DNA of 64,000 bases from Pseudomonas sp. MYb327 (GTDB lineage Bacteria > Pseudomonadota > Gammaproteobacteria > Pseudomonadales > Pseudomonadaceae). A program made the translations under genes and the position numbers. Below, piece after piece: positions 29,303 to 38,310 of this stretch (the stretch's first letter is position 1; each line of letters opens with the position of its first letter). The notes under the pieces are model-generated. The model was not told the origin of the DNA. It worked only from the letters and a program-made list of their open reading frames with translations, and searched no databases. The DNA lies in NCBI RefSeq assembly GCF_040438925.1, contig NZ_CP159258.1, positions 434,001 through 498,000 on the forward strand. Direction: 5' to 3'.

Positions 29303-29873
29303 GGTGATGCTCCACCCAGTTCTTACAGGTACTGAACAGCGCCTCACGCTGCTCATTGGATAGGGCAAGCAACGTGGCGTCCGGTGCGTAGGCCAGCAGC
29401 GACAATTGCTGGCTGAAGTCGGCAGGCAACGGCTGTTTGCTGTGCTGCTGTAAAAAGGCCTGCCAGTCCTCCTTCCCCAAGGCCGCCGGCGACCCTGGTA
29501 GAAGCGAGCCTGCTCGCGATGAGGCTCTGACATTCGACATCGATGTTGGCTGACGAGACGCCTTCGCGAGCAGGCTCGCTCCAACAGAGGCCGTGGCTGG
29601 CATGGAGAGGGCCACGCGTTTCAGTAACTCCGGCAACTCGCGCAGCGCATTGAGGTCATTGCCGCGCTGCTGCAACTCCGCAAACCGCAGCAGCGCTTCA
29701 CGCCGATACCGATCCCGGCGCCATTGCCAATAACGCCGTACGCTCACCAACACCACAGCAAGCAACAATAAACCTAGAAGCGCCCACCAGCCCCAGGTCT
29801 GCGGCGCGTAACTGATCGGAGTCGGCAGTGCCATTTCCTTGAGTTGGTCGATGCTCGGAATGTTCGGATTCAT
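29289..29873 (-). CDS. DUF4381 membrane protein carrying an in-frame REP insertion
   Basis: A 194-aa protein: PTPISYAPQTWGWWALLGLL and the following helix are the DUF4381 signature, then a basic cytoplasmic part and EDWQAFLQQH, NEQREALFSTCKNWVEH. Residues about 95-128 (ASVGASLLAKASRQPTSM and RASSRAGSLL) are encoded by a REP doublet (29496-29590) that keeps the frame open. Relatives lack such a segment, going directly from the ALSMP-like helix to the EDW helix, so this is an added loop. Part of the MoxR-Bat operon; overlaps DUF58 by ATGA and BatA by 14 bases. Confidence 0.82.
   Translation of the reverse strand: MNPNIPSIDQLKEMALPTPISYAPQTWGWWALLGLLLLAVVLVSVRRYWQWRRDRYRREALLRFAELQQRGNDLNALRELPELLKRVALSMPATASVGASLLAKASRQPTSMSNVRASSRAGSLLPGSPAALGKEDWQAFLQQHSKQPLPADFSQQLSLLAYAPDATLLALSNEQREALFSTCKNWVEHHHVAA
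29496..29590. repeat. REP doublet (BIME) inside a coding gene
   Basis: Arms AGCGAGCCTGCTCGCGA (29503-29519) and TCGCGAGCAGGCTCGCT (29564-29580) stand head to head, joined by a spacer with GATGTTGGCTGA. This is the common REP pair of fluorescens-group Pseudomonas, normally found between genes. Here it lies wholly inside the DUF4381 gene without breaking the frame. Confidence 0.9.
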
Positions 29874-30805
29874 CGGCGTCCCCCGGCCAGCTTGCCCAGT
29901 TCGGCGCGCAGTTGTTCCTGGGCGTCGCTGGCAGTGCTGAACATCATCAACGGCACCTGGCTGCGCCGCAGCAACGTGGCAACATCCTTGAGCCGGCCAC
30001 TGAGAAAATCCCCCAGGGGCTGATGCACCTGACGCTTCTCCACTGCCAGTTCCACCTGCAACTGGCCCTGGGTGATCAACACCCGGCCATTGGTTGGCAG
30101 GTTCAACGCCAGCGGGTCGTAGACTTGCATGGCAATCACATCGTTGTGCGCCGACAGTTGCCGCATCAGTTGCAAGGTACGTTCATCGGCCCCGGCAAAG
30201 TCGCTGACGATGCAAATCAGGTGGTCGTGGCCGGCGACGGCCAGGCAATGCTGCAGTACCTTGTTGAGCTGGTCTTCGCCTTCGGCGTCCGGATTGGCTG
30301 CGTTCAGCGCCTGATTCTGTTCGACAATGCGGCTGCATAGCGCTTCGATGCGTTTGCGACTGCGCAGGGGGGCGATACTGTCGATGCGCTGATCGTTGAA
30401 CACCAGTCCGCCGACCCGGTCACCGGCGTTGAACACCATCCACGCGGCCAATGCGCCGAGTTCGGCGGTGATCGCGGATTTGAAGCTGCGTTGCGAGCCG
30501 AAGAACATCGACATGCGTTGGTCAACAAGGATCAGCGCCGGGCGGTCGCGCTCTTCAGTGAAGGTGCGCACCACCGGTTTGCCGGTGCGCAGCGAGGCAC
30601 GCCAGTCGAGGTGGCGCAGGTCATCCCCCGGTTGATAGCGGCGCAATTCATCGAAGTTCAAGCCACGGCCACGCAGGCGTGATGCATGGTTGCCGGCCAG
30701 GATGCTGCCCTGGGGCTGACGCGCCAGAAAGCTCAGGTCGCGGGCCTCGAACTCCAGGGCCATCAACCGTTGCAGGGAGACATACACCAGGCCGTCGGCA
30801 GTCAT
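29870..30805 (-). CDS. DUF58 domain protein
   Basis: A 311-aa cytoplasmic protein with the DUF58 core GDDLRHLDWRASLRTGKPVV and FTEERDRPALILVDQRMSMF, where DQRMS is the degenerate MIDAS-like site of this VWA-fold family. DUF58 proteins are constant partners of MoxR ATPases. AGGTGAAAG precedes the ATG. It starts 8 bases after moxR and overlaps DUF4381 by 4 bases. Confidence 0.85.
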   Translation of the reverse strand: MTADGLVYVSLQRLMALEFEARDLSFLARQPQGSILAGNHASRLRGRGLNFDELRRYQPGDDLRHLDWRASLRTGKPVVRTFTEERDRPALILVDQRMSMFFGSQRSFKSAITAELGALAAWMVFNAGDRVGGLVFNDQRIDSIAPLRSRKRIEALCSRIVEQNQALNAANPDAEGEDQLNKVLQHCLAVAGHDHLICIVSDFAGADERTLQLMRQLSAHNDVIAMQVYDPLALNLPTNGRVLITQGQLQVELAVEKRQVHQPLGDFLSGRLKDVATLLRRSQVPLMMFSTASDAQEQLRAELGKLAGGRR

Positions 30806-30813
30806 CTTTCACC

Positions 30814-31794
30814 TCAGGCCGGAATCGCGACTTTGTCGAGCAGGCGGTTTAGCACCTGGTCGGCCGTGACGCCATCGGCCACCGCGTCGTAGCTCAGTTG
30901 CAGGCGATGGCGCAGCACCGGGTGCACCACGGCGCGCACGTTGTCCGGCGAAACGAAGTCCTGGCCCTGCAGCCAGGCGTCGGCCCGGGCGCAACGGTCG
31001 AGGCCGATGCCGCCACGGGGGCTGGCGCCGATATTGATCCAACGGCCGAGGTCGGCGTCGTAATCGGCGGGGTGGCGAGTGGCGTTGATCAGGTCGATCA
31101 GGTAGCGGTCGATGGTCGGTGAAACGTGCACCGCACTGACCTCCCGGCGCGCAGCAAAAATCACGTCTTGGGAAAGTTCGAAGCCATTGGCGGCGGCAGT
31201 TCTTGCGCCGAGGGCCTGTTCTTCTTCACGTAAAAGGCGCAACACCTGGCTTTCGTTATCCGCACTCGGGTAATCCAGCAGCAACTTCATCAAAAAGCGA
31301 TCCATCTGCGCTTCCGGCAACGGGTAGGTACCTTCCTGTTCGATGGGATTTTGGGTTGCCACTACGATGAACAACTCCGGCAGCGCGTGACTGTTGCCGG
31401 CCACAGTGATTTGCCGTTCTTCCATGGCTTCCAGCAATGCCGCCTGCACTTTGGCCGGGGCGCGGTTGATTTCGTCGGCCAGGATCAGGTTTCCGAACAA
31501 CGGCCCTGGCTGGAAGCGGATCTCGTTTTTACCCTCGACCTGGTGCAGCACTTCGGCGCCGGTGATGTCGGAGGGCAGAAGGTCGGGCGTAAACTGGATG
31601 CGGCTCATCTTCGCGTCCAAATGTTTGGCCAATGCCTTGACTGTGCGTGTCTTGGCCAATCCGGGCAAACTTTCCAGCAGCAAATGTCCGTTGGCTAGTA
31701 GACCCACGAGGATCTGCCGGATGACCTGATCTTGACCCAGCACCGCTTCGGCGATGCTGGCTTGCAGGGCGTTGATATCGGTGAGCGCTGTCAT
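30814..31794 (-). CDS. MoxR family AAA+ ATPase
   Basis: A 326-aa ATPase: Walker A LLLESLPGLAKT (about residues 34-45, with Ser-Leu in place of the usual Gly-Val and Ala before Lys), Walker B LILADEINRAP, sensor I VVATQNP, and the MoxR-type lid with ARADAWLQGQDFVSPDNVRA. MoxR proteins are chaperone-like motors that mature or activate metalloenzymes and envelope complexes together with VWA proteins. First gene of a seven-gene coupled operon ending with the HAD enzyme. Start supported by AAAGGAAAA 8 bases before ATG. Confidence 0.9.
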   Translation of the reverse strand: MTALTDINALQASIAEAVLGQDQVIRQILVGLLANGHLLLESLPGLAKTRTVKALAKHLDAKMSRIQFTPDLLPSDITGAEVLHQVEGKNEIRFQPGPLFGNLILADEINRAPAKVQAALLEAMEERQITVAGNSHALPELFIVVATQNPIEQEGTYPLPEAQMDRFLMKLLLDYPSADNESQVLRLLREEEQALGARTAAANGFELSQDVIFAARREVSAVHVSPTIDRYLIDLINATRHPADYDADLGRWINIGASPRGGIGLDRCARADAWLQGQDFVSPDNVRAVVHPVLRHRLQLSYDAVADGVTADQVLNRLLDKVAIPA

Positions 31795-31864
31795 GCGGTT
31801 TTCCTTTCTTAAGCATGAAAGTCTGAGTCAATGAAATTAAACAGTAGACGAGATGCAGGAACAC

Positions 31865-32713
31865 TCAAAAATTTTGCTTGAAATGAACGCTTTCATATGT
31901 TTTGCCACCGCACGTGGACGAAGCCCTGAAAACCTCGTTAATAATTGAATGCTCAAATATTTTTACATCTTGAGAGCCTCTTCGAAAAAGTGTCGCTCCT
32001 GCCCCGCTAGGCCAATAAACGCCTATCATTCCTCCATAAATATTTCGAGAATCAACCTCGTGTCTTAATCTGCGGGAAAATAACCTGCTTGGCTCGACAA
32101 CGACATGAGCCGCTCCGCATAAGTTTCTAGCAAGCCTGTCAGGAATTAAGGCGTATTTATCTTTTTCGCTGGCACTAATGTAGATTATTGGTAGTGCACA
32201 TTTAAGCGTTTGCTCAAAAATAGAGCGTGCAATATTTCTATCGGCCTTGGTTTCTTTTAATTTTATTGACGAAATTCCAATAGGGAGTTCACTGTCCCAC
32301 CCTCCGCCGAACTTACTGATTAGTCGTATGACTAAACTTGAGATATGGAGCCGGGGGAGCTGATCTGGAAATTCTTTAATGGATTCAATTGAGAAAAATT
32401 TTATCCATTGGTGACCCTCGTTCACTGTGGCTTCGATTTTTATGTTCAGATCATGCGCAGACGAGAATTTATGGTAGGTCAGTAATCCTGATGAAAAGGT
32501 GGATTGTGTTTCCGATATTGAGAAAGTAATATGTTCTTGGTCGTTCGAGAGAATAAAATCACCCTCCAGGCTTGCTCGATTGAAATCATCAGATTTGAAA
32601 TAGGTAAAAGGTTGGCACAATATCCAACTCATGCATTCTTGAATGACGCTTTTGATTGGCGGTGTTTTGCTAAGTGGGAATTTATAATTTACGCACACAT
32701 TTGAATCCTTCAA
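31865..32713 (-). CDS. Unknown AT-rich protein (282 aa)
   Basis: No family is firmly recognised. The C-terminal third holds a conserved-looking block (LPIIYISASEKDKYALIPDR, then NLCGAAHVVVEPSRLFSRRL, NIYGGMIGVYWPSGAG) that reminds me of the N-terminal domain of longer proteins found in mobile or defence regions; here the protein stops soon after, so it may be a shortened form. The gene is clearly more AT-rich than the Bat operon beside it, which points to acquired DNA. Start MKDSNVCVNYKF is the first Met; upstream signal is weak. Confidence 0.55.
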   Translation of the reverse strand: MKDSNVCVNYKFPLSKTPPIKSVIQECMSWILCQPFTYFKSDDFNRASLEGDFILSNDQEHITFSISETQSTFSSGLLTYHKFSSAHDLNIKIEATVNEGHQWIKFFSIESIKEFPDQLPRLHISSLVIRLISKFGGGWDSELPIGISSIKLKETKADRNIARSIFEQTLKCALPIIYISASEKDKYALIPDRLARNLCGAAHVVVEPSRLFSRRLRHEVDSRNIYGGMIGVYWPSGAGATLFRRGSQDVKIFEHSIINEVFRASSTCGGKTYESVHFKQNF

Positions 32714-32783
32714 AGCAAATAGAGTATTTGTTGCTATTGTAGGTTGCGTGAGTGAATCGAAGCTTAACGCGGAAGGTTAAGTC

Positions 32784-32999
32784 ATGTTGTTTGAATGTTC
32801 GCAATTACTCCCTTCACTGATCAGGATAGCAGCGAATTTTGATGTTGCAATTGATGCGTTGTCGAATGCGCGCGAGCGCCCACTGGGCGAGCATTCGGAA
32901 GCGAATGCCCTCATCGACGAGGTTGAAATTGGAAGTGGGGGGGGGCTTCTTATGCTTTTTGGGTGTCTTTTAATTGTTTTTAGAAGGCACTACGGTTGA
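32784..32999 (+). CDS. Doubtful small ORF with a G9 tract
   Basis: 71 codons (MLFECSQLLPSLIRIAANFD start) with GGAAGG 8 bases before ATG. A run of nine G at 32937-32945 falls within it and would shift the frame if it changed length. The tail LLMLFGCLLIVFRR is hydrophobic. No family known; may be spurious. Confidence 0.3.
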   Translation: MLFECSQLLPSLIRIAANFDVAIDALSNARERPLGEHSEANALIDEVEIGSGGGLLMLFGCLLIVFRRHYG

Positions 33000-33134
33000 A
33001 GGAGATAAATATGCAAGCGGGTTGATTAATGTATTCGGTGTTCTTAGACTATGCTTCAAAGCGTCTGCTACGCGAGGAGTTGCTTTTTGTGCTTTCCGTA
33101 GTTTTGGTATATACCATTTTTGCGAGAGAATAAT

Positions 33135-33485
33135 ATGAAGTATGTCTTAGGATTGTTATCGTTGGCGTTGTTGACAGGTTGCACAACTCCAACCATGGAT
33201 GAAATGCGCCAGGAAGAACCTCGACAGGTTTTGCATTCAAAAAAAACAGACAAAGTCATCGCTGATTGCGTGCAGCATGCATGGCAGGATATGCCCGTTT
33301 TTGAAGGGGAATCCGGGGCCACTCAGGAACCTGGCAGCAACGGAGGCTACACGGTGGCGACCGTCGGCGAGGCATATTTTGTCGATATTCAAGCAGATAC
33401 GGAAGGCTCGGTAGTTAAGTATTACGCTATGACGTATCGCTGGATATCCAGGAAGCACCTGGCGGCGCTACAAGGTTGTTTGTGA
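33135..33485 (+). CDS. Small lipoprotein (116 aa)
   Basis: MKYVLGLLSLALLTGC is a lipoprotein signal with lipobox LTGC (lipidated C16). The mature part, with two further cysteines (ADCVQHAW and LQGCL), shows GGYTVATVGEAYFVDIQADT, like small Pseudomonas lipoproteins of unknown role. I start at ATG 33135 (GAGAG 6 bases before) rather than the TTG five codons upstream. Converges on the broken FadL gene. Confidence 0.72.
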   Translation: MKYVLGLLSLALLTGCTTPTMDEMRQEEPRQVLHSKKTDKVIADCVQHAWQDMPVFEGESGATQEPGSNGGYTVATVGEAYFVDIQADTEGSVVKYYAMTYRWISRKHLAALQGCL

Positions 33486-33586
33486 TTCCATCTAACATAA
33501 AATATCTCTTGGAAGTATTTTCTCCCCTTGCAGACGGGTGGCCCCGACAGTAATGCGTGCGGTGCTGAGACAGTGGGTTTTCGCGC

Positions 33587-33612
33587 AAAAAAAACCCGCG
33601 AGAAACTGCGGG
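33587..33612 (-). terminator. Terminator of the FadL-type gene
   Basis: Stem CCCGC/GCGGG with 8-base loop; on the minus strand it ends in eight T. It lies about 40 bases beyond the WRF terminus of the porin pseudogene. Confidence 0.82.
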
Positions 33613-33650
33613 CGGGAAATCCCAAAGGAGCTTGATTCACGGTGTATATA

Positions 33651-34945
33651 TCAAAACGCCAAGTCGCTCCGCCACCAACGATGTGCAGGGCCGAATTACG
33701 ATAGGTGCCTGAAAGGGTATTACCCGAACGTGACTTGGTTTGTTCGACGTCCATGTCACCCAGCCAGACCAAGGTGTAGGCCGCATGCAGGTCGAGCCCT
33801 TCGTCAAGCTTGTAATTGATCCCGGTGGCTAGGCGCCAGGCTTCGCCCATGGGATTATCGACGGTGCGATCCTTATCATCTACCGCCGAGCTGTCGTAGC
33901 CAAGTCCCATGCTCCAGCGCACCCTTGAGTTGGCCTGGTACTGAGCTCAGAGAGAGGCATGCCAGGTGTCTTTGTATTGGCGGTCGGCGGTACGGTTGAC
34001 ATCGGTGGCATTGGCGTCGACCTCTACACCAATGTCGCCAAACTCGCTCCAGTCCTGCCAGCCGAGACTGCCCAGCAACTTCCATTGCGGGTCGAGATCG
34101 TGCGCGATGCTGAACAGCATAGTCTGAGGCACCGACATATCCAGCTCAATAGAGTCGACATCCAGACGACGCAACGCGGCGTTGATGATTGGATTGTCGA
34201 CCTTGCGCACGCTCGGGCTGTCCTTGAACTCCAAATCAATCTTGCTGGTATAGGCGAGGCCAATCTGGGTGCGATCATTCATTCGATAGAGCAAACCGAT
34301 GTTGACCCCAGCGCCGACATCAGTGTCCTTGTATTCAAGCTGGCCGTCGGGGTTGTCCCGTAACCCAAGCAGGTTGTTGTTGATGGCCGTCTCGTTTCGG
34401 TAGTAGCCATACATGATGCGTGGGCCAATGCCGATGGAAAGATCGTCTGTGAGTTTGTGCGCCAGCGTGGGCTGGAAAGACACACCGATGATCGCCGCCT
34501 CCTGATTGAAGTAGCGTCCGGCCCAGTCATCGTCATAATCCAGGGCCAAGCCAAAATTGCCATACATACCGAACCCGATGGCCGAGCGTTCATCGATCTG
34601 GTGGCTGACAAAAAAACTGGCTCCCGGAAGGTATTGCAAGGAGTTGCCGCCTTCGTTGCCGTCGAACTGATTGTGGTTGTCGCGAGAGAAGCTTAGATCA
34701 CCCAGAATGACTTGAGCATTGGCGCTGATCTGGGTGCCCGCCAATTCGGTAATGCCAGCCGGATTGCTCATCAGTACGCTAGGGTCGGTCGCAAGAGCAG
34801 CGGCCCCTGCATTGGCCAAGCCATTACCTTCCTGCCCTGTTTCATAAATCAAGATGCCACCGGCCCAGGCATTGCTGGCGAGTAGGCTCAAACCAAGAGC
34901 CAACGATATGGGTAACCGGAGAGATTGGTAACTTCTGTACATCAC
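33651..34945 (-). pseudogene. FadL/OmpP1/TodX-type outer-membrane porin, nonsense-interrupted
   Basis: Begins with a signal peptide (LALGLSLLASNAWAGGILIY) and the FadL hatch region (GLANAGAAALATDPSVLMSN, PAGITELAGTQI), which passes hydrophobic compounds across the outer membrane. At 33947-33949 a TGA interrupts the frame within TWHASL-stop-AQYQANSRVRW, after which the barrel continues in the same frame (MGLGYDSSAVDDKD, EGLDLHAAYTLVWLG) to GGGATWRF. After WRF the expected stop is lost, apparently by a missing base. The first product would be 332 aa without the last barrel strands. Either a recent pseudogene or a site worth resequencing. Confidence 0.85.
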
Positions 34946-35099
34946 GCGTCCTCTGCGAGGCCCTCAGGCACGAAGGAAGGTCTGCCAAACTCTTTCGTGC
35001 TGATAGGAAAACGACCATCAAGACTGCGCTTACCTCTCAGACTGCATCACGCATTGCAGTGAGTCACGGCAAGGCAATTCTGTTGGCCGTATTTAGGTA

Positions 35100-35765
35100 C
35101 TACTTGGTTTTAAGCTGTTTGTAGGATTTGACGATGTCTTGTGCCCAGATATCGAGCACTCCCCTGAAGTCTTTGGCTTGCACGACTTCTGAGGAATTTG
35201 CCAATTCAGACCCTGCGCCTTTACGAACCAATTGGGCCACCACCTTATTGTCGCCACCATCGATAAATGCCGCTTCAGTGGCGAGAGTGGTGTCCTGGTC
35301 GCGAATGCCGGTCGCCGCACTGACACCGGCGGCGACCAAGGCAATCGGGATTATCTCGTAAGGTTGCAGTCCCTTGGTCTTGGCACTGACGGCCGTAATG
35401 GCCGGACGCACAACCAACACGCCTGGGCCAGGGCCAGTAGCCAATGGAAGCTCTCTGGCAAAGGCATTTTTCAACGCTTGGTCATAAAACTGAGTAATAC
35501 CATTGAGTGCACTTTGCGGAATTTTTTCGGTCGGTTGCGGTGGTGGATACATCTGGCTATGTTCGACGAATACGCTGGTGTAGCTGTTCGCGTCAACGTT
35601 CGGGTCGATCCAGCGCATGACGGGTTCACCCGACGGCGATTTTTCCTCTTTTAGCGCGCTGTAATCTTTGAGAAAACCCGAGTATTGCTCAGGATCAACG
35701 TAGGGGCTGGCGCATCCGGCAAGCGCCAAGGTCAATACGCATGCGGCGAGCGGTCTGATATGCAT
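35100..35765 (-). CDS. DUF3313-type lipoprotein
   Basis: A 221-aa lipoprotein. I start at 35765 (MHIRPLAACVLTLALAGC, lipobox LAGC) because TGGAGT lies upstream; the 25 codons before it lack a signal. DUF3313 features: PYVDPEQYSGFLKDYSALKE at the head and VLVVRPAITAVSA, YEIIPIALVAAGVSAATGIR, TEAAFIDGGDNKVVAQLVRK in the body. Probably outer-membrane anchored. Function unknown. Confidence 0.8.
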   Translation of the reverse strand: MHIRPLAACVLTLALAGCASPYVDPEQYSGFLKDYSALKEEKSPSGEPVMRWIDPNVDANSYTSVFVEHSQMYPPPQPTEKIPQSALNGITQFYDQALKNAFARELPLATGPGPGVLVVRPAITAVSAKTKGLQPYEIIPIALVAAGVSAATGIRDQDTTLATEAAFIDGGDNKVVAQLVRKGAGSELANSSEVVQAKDFRGVLDIWAQDIVKSYKQLKTK

Positions 35766-36201
35766 AAAAACTCCAGAGTAATCTATTGAAATCGAAAGTA
35801 GCGTCCACAGTAGCCACGCTGACGGCAGCGCTTTCAGCACTGCTGTCTGTTGAGGTGATTTTTCAAGGCGCGTATTTCCTTTACTTCCTGGCTATGCGCT
35901 TGAACGGGCTAAAAACCGGGGTGAGCTCCTTAGACGGCATCTCGTGTTTCCTCTTCCATTTCCTTGTCGTACCTCTGCGCCATACCAGGGGGAGCGGCGA
36001 GCTAATTTAAAAGTAGTAGGAACTGAAAAAATTTCGAGTAAATACAGGCAGTTTTAATGGAATCTGTGAGAAGAGGGTAAGAAAAGGCCCTGGCGGATCT
36101 CTGTAAAAATTAGAAAATTTTTTAATGCCTCAGGTTCTGAATTAAACCAGCCGATATCGAACGTACGTTCAGTTAGGCTTCATGGGTAGGACTTGTAAAC
36201 G
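35766..36201. other. Intergenic region, no supported gene
   Basis: The only open frame (35786-36010, plus) starts inside the promoter of the lipoprotein and resembles nothing known. No repeat or RNA gene seen. Confidence 0.5.
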
Positions 36202-37065
36202 TCAAGCGGCTCGCTTACGGAGCCAATCCGCGAAAACGTTTTTAACCACAGGAGTGACATTGAAGCCAAGCATCCATCGAGGGCCGAATGCGTCGGAACG
36301 CTCTGTGTAGTAATTGACTTCGACACCAAAACGCCAAGGTGTGTCGCCAATAATTATTGTTTTGGCAGCTGTGAGGTTGATGGGAATCGTCCATTGATCG
36401 GTTTCCCAGTCGTAGGTCATGGTCGGATTTGTGCCATAGATCCAAGCATTGCCGGGAAGAACGAGGGCCAAAGGTTCTATGGAGGTTCGATTGACGGGGG
36501 TCTCGCCCCAACCAGCAACGTCCCATTGGTGAGAGGGGAATATACCCACGATGTACGTTTGAGTCTTTTTGGCAACAAAGAGCTCTGGGCCGAGGCTAAC
36601 TTGGCCGTTGCCTAGCTCGCTTTTGGTGGCGGTAGGCAAAGAGCCGGTGATACCGACTGACCAAATATTGCCTGACGCGGAGCCGTGCCCAAAAGAGAGA
36701 TCGAATCCCATATCCCCCAAGCCCGCTTCGTCTTGAAAGCTTCCTGTTTGACTGTTGTGGACGGGCCCCTCGTAAATAATCGGAATCGCGGGACGAGCGA
36801 AAATCATATATCCATCGTCGAGGCTAATCGGAAATGAGGGCTGAAAGAGGGTTCCGAAACCATGTTTATCGGCACCGGGAAGCTTGCCATCAAACCAGTA
36901 CATTTCATTCTTAAATGTCAGTTTGGCGAGATCGGTGTTCGGGTTCGCGAGTTTTTGCGCCACCGCATTAGCGGAGTCATTTTCTTGCTCCTGCGCAATT
37001 GCTCCCTGAGTGTTGACCAAGGAGATTAGGCATAAGAAGGTAGGGATAGGAAAAGGGATGCGCAT
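36202..37065 (-). CDS. Outer-membrane beta-barrel protein, transporter-like
   Basis: A 287-aa protein with signal peptide (to AIAQEQ). The motifs DEAGLGDMGFDLSFGHG, SLGPELFVAKKT, MTYDWETDQWTIPINLTAAK and WRFGVEVNYYTE match the same putative-transporter barrel family as the 13238 protein. The last residues (ADWLRKRAA) are unusual for a barrel C-terminus, which normally ends in an aromatic residue. GGAGATT precedes the ATG. Substrate unknown. Confidence 0.7.
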   Translation of the reverse strand: MRIPFPIPTFLCLISLVNTQGAIAQEQENDSANAVAQKLANPNTDLAKLTFKNEMYWFDGKLPGADKHGFGTLFQPSFPISLDDGYMIFARPAIPIIYEGPVHNSQTGSFQDEAGLGDMGFDLSFGHGSASGNIWSVGITGSLPTATKSELGNGQVSLGPELFVAKKTQTYIVGIFPSHQWDVAGWGETPVNRTSIEPLALVLPGNAWIYGTNPTMTYDWETDQWTIPINLTAAKTIIIGDTPWRFGVEVNYYTERSDAFGPRWMLGFNVTPVVKNVFADWLRKRAA

Positions 37066-37134
37066 GGTTAATCTCCATTGTCAACTTGACGTTAGGCGCA
37101 GCCGAGCTTGCCAACCCATCTATGACTCAGCGTC

Positions 37135-37680
37135 TCACTTTGTATGGTTTTCGGATGGCCTTTGATTTTCGGTGCCTACCGATGGGAGCGGCCCTATGAA
37201 CATTTTTTTCAGACGATCATGTCCGATGGCACGCGCAAGCTCCGAGATAACGCAGTACATGAATATCAACGTAACGAGCAGAAGCTGTACCGCCCAAAAT
37301 TGGGGCCAATTCATAGAGTTCCAAAGCGTGGAGTTCGCATCCATGATGCTCGGAGCTTCTTTCCAGAACTCATATAGCCGTTCCAAATAATGAACAACAA
37401 GCGCGACCAAGGTATACATAAGCGTCTTCCAGGTGACATTCCAAATCAGTGGCTTTTCCGGAAAGCGGTTAATAAAGGGCAACATATCTGCAACTAATAC
37501 TGACTTGCCGAGTATTAGAGAAGCAATCAGAACCGACGCTGAAACCGGAAGCGAAACGCCCGTTCCTTTAATCATGAGCGAACGGATGGCCGCTACTATG
37601 TGCAGAATGACGAAAAAGAATAGCGTAGGTGGAATTGCCTTGATGACTTCATGCTTTATGGTGAGCAGCACTGCTTTCAT
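37135..37680 (-). CDS. Four-helix inner-membrane protein (181 aa)
   Basis: I start at 37680 (MKAVLLTIKHEVIKAIPPTL), where CAGGGGAAC lies 5 bases upstream; the longer frame reaching 38175 runs back through a different small gene and is spurious. Four hydrophobic segments are visible: LFFFVILHIVAAI, SASVLIASLILGKSVLVAD, LMYTLVALVVHYLERL and WAVQLLLVTLIFMYCVI. No family with a known role is recognised. AT-rich. Confidence 0.7.
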   Translation of the reverse strand: MKAVLLTIKHEVIKAIPPTLFFFVILHIVAAIRSLMIKGTGVSLPVSASVLIASLILGKSVLVADMLPFINRFPEKPLIWNVTWKTLMYTLVALVVHYLERLYEFWKEAPSIMDANSTLWNSMNWPQFWAVQLLLVTLIFMYCVISELARAIGHDRLKKMFIGPLPSVGTENQRPSENHTK

Positions 37681-37900
37681 ATTGTTCCCCTGGGAAAAGC
37701 TTGTGACCATAGATCGTTCCAGATTAGTACAAAATTTGGATTCCCCATCCGTGTGTCGAGTGAGTACCTCCAGACCAGGAACCGCTTGTCGTTGGAAGCG
37801 TGTCGTGATGCATTGGAGGAGGGGCGGGTCGAATCGCTGTAGCCTTCCAGCGGAAAAAACTGTATAGGTGGCAAAAAATAGTGAAGAAAAGAGGCTGCCG

Positions 37901-38134
37901 ATGAACTGTTTGATATGCGCTGGTATAGCAGAGCGTATTAATTGCAAAGGGGCTTGGGAAGAAAGAGATTGCCCGAGTTGCGGACGGTATCGCGTGGCGG
38001 ATGCGTTGGTTCTAACGCTAATGGAGCAAGGGCAAATTTTCGATGTGGGAAAAACCAGGGAGTGGCTTGCGAATAGGCGCCGAATCGAATGTGTGCCTTG
38101 TATTGAGGTCGAGGAAGCGTTATTAATTCTGTGA
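37901..38134 (+). CDS. Small zinc-ribbon-like protein (77 aa)
   Basis: Start ATG 37901 has GAGG 7 bases upstream. MNCLICAGIAERINCKGAWE is followed by CPSCGRYRVADALV, giving two CxxC pairs that could bind zinc, and a third cysteine pair RIECVPCIE near the end. Similar small cysteine-pair proteins are common in Pseudomonas accessory DNA. No function known. Confidence 0.55.
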   Translation: MNCLICAGIAERINCKGAWEERDCPSCGRYRVADALVLTLMEQGQIFDVGKTREWLANRRRIECVPCIEVEEALLIL

Positions 38135-38310
38135 CGGATGATGTAAGGACTTATGGTTTTACCATTAGCCGTCAATGCGAAATGGCGCAGAGGTCTTGTT
38201 CAGTTTCGTTTGAGCGCTATGGATTGCGGTTGGGCGGGTAGATGACTATGAACCTTATAGGGTCAATCCACTTGGGGCGATGCCGTCTGTCGCCTTCACT
38301 CAGGCATTTG

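Noticed and set aside
29303..29584. 94-residue upstream extension of BatA
   Set aside because: It is the out-of-frame shadow of the DUF4381 gene; MWQLDYPW at 29302 is the normal BatA start.
37681..38175. 165-residue N-terminal extension of the 37135 membrane protein
   Set aside because: Low-quality sequence overlapping a small plus-strand gene; a clear ribosome site marks the start at 37680.
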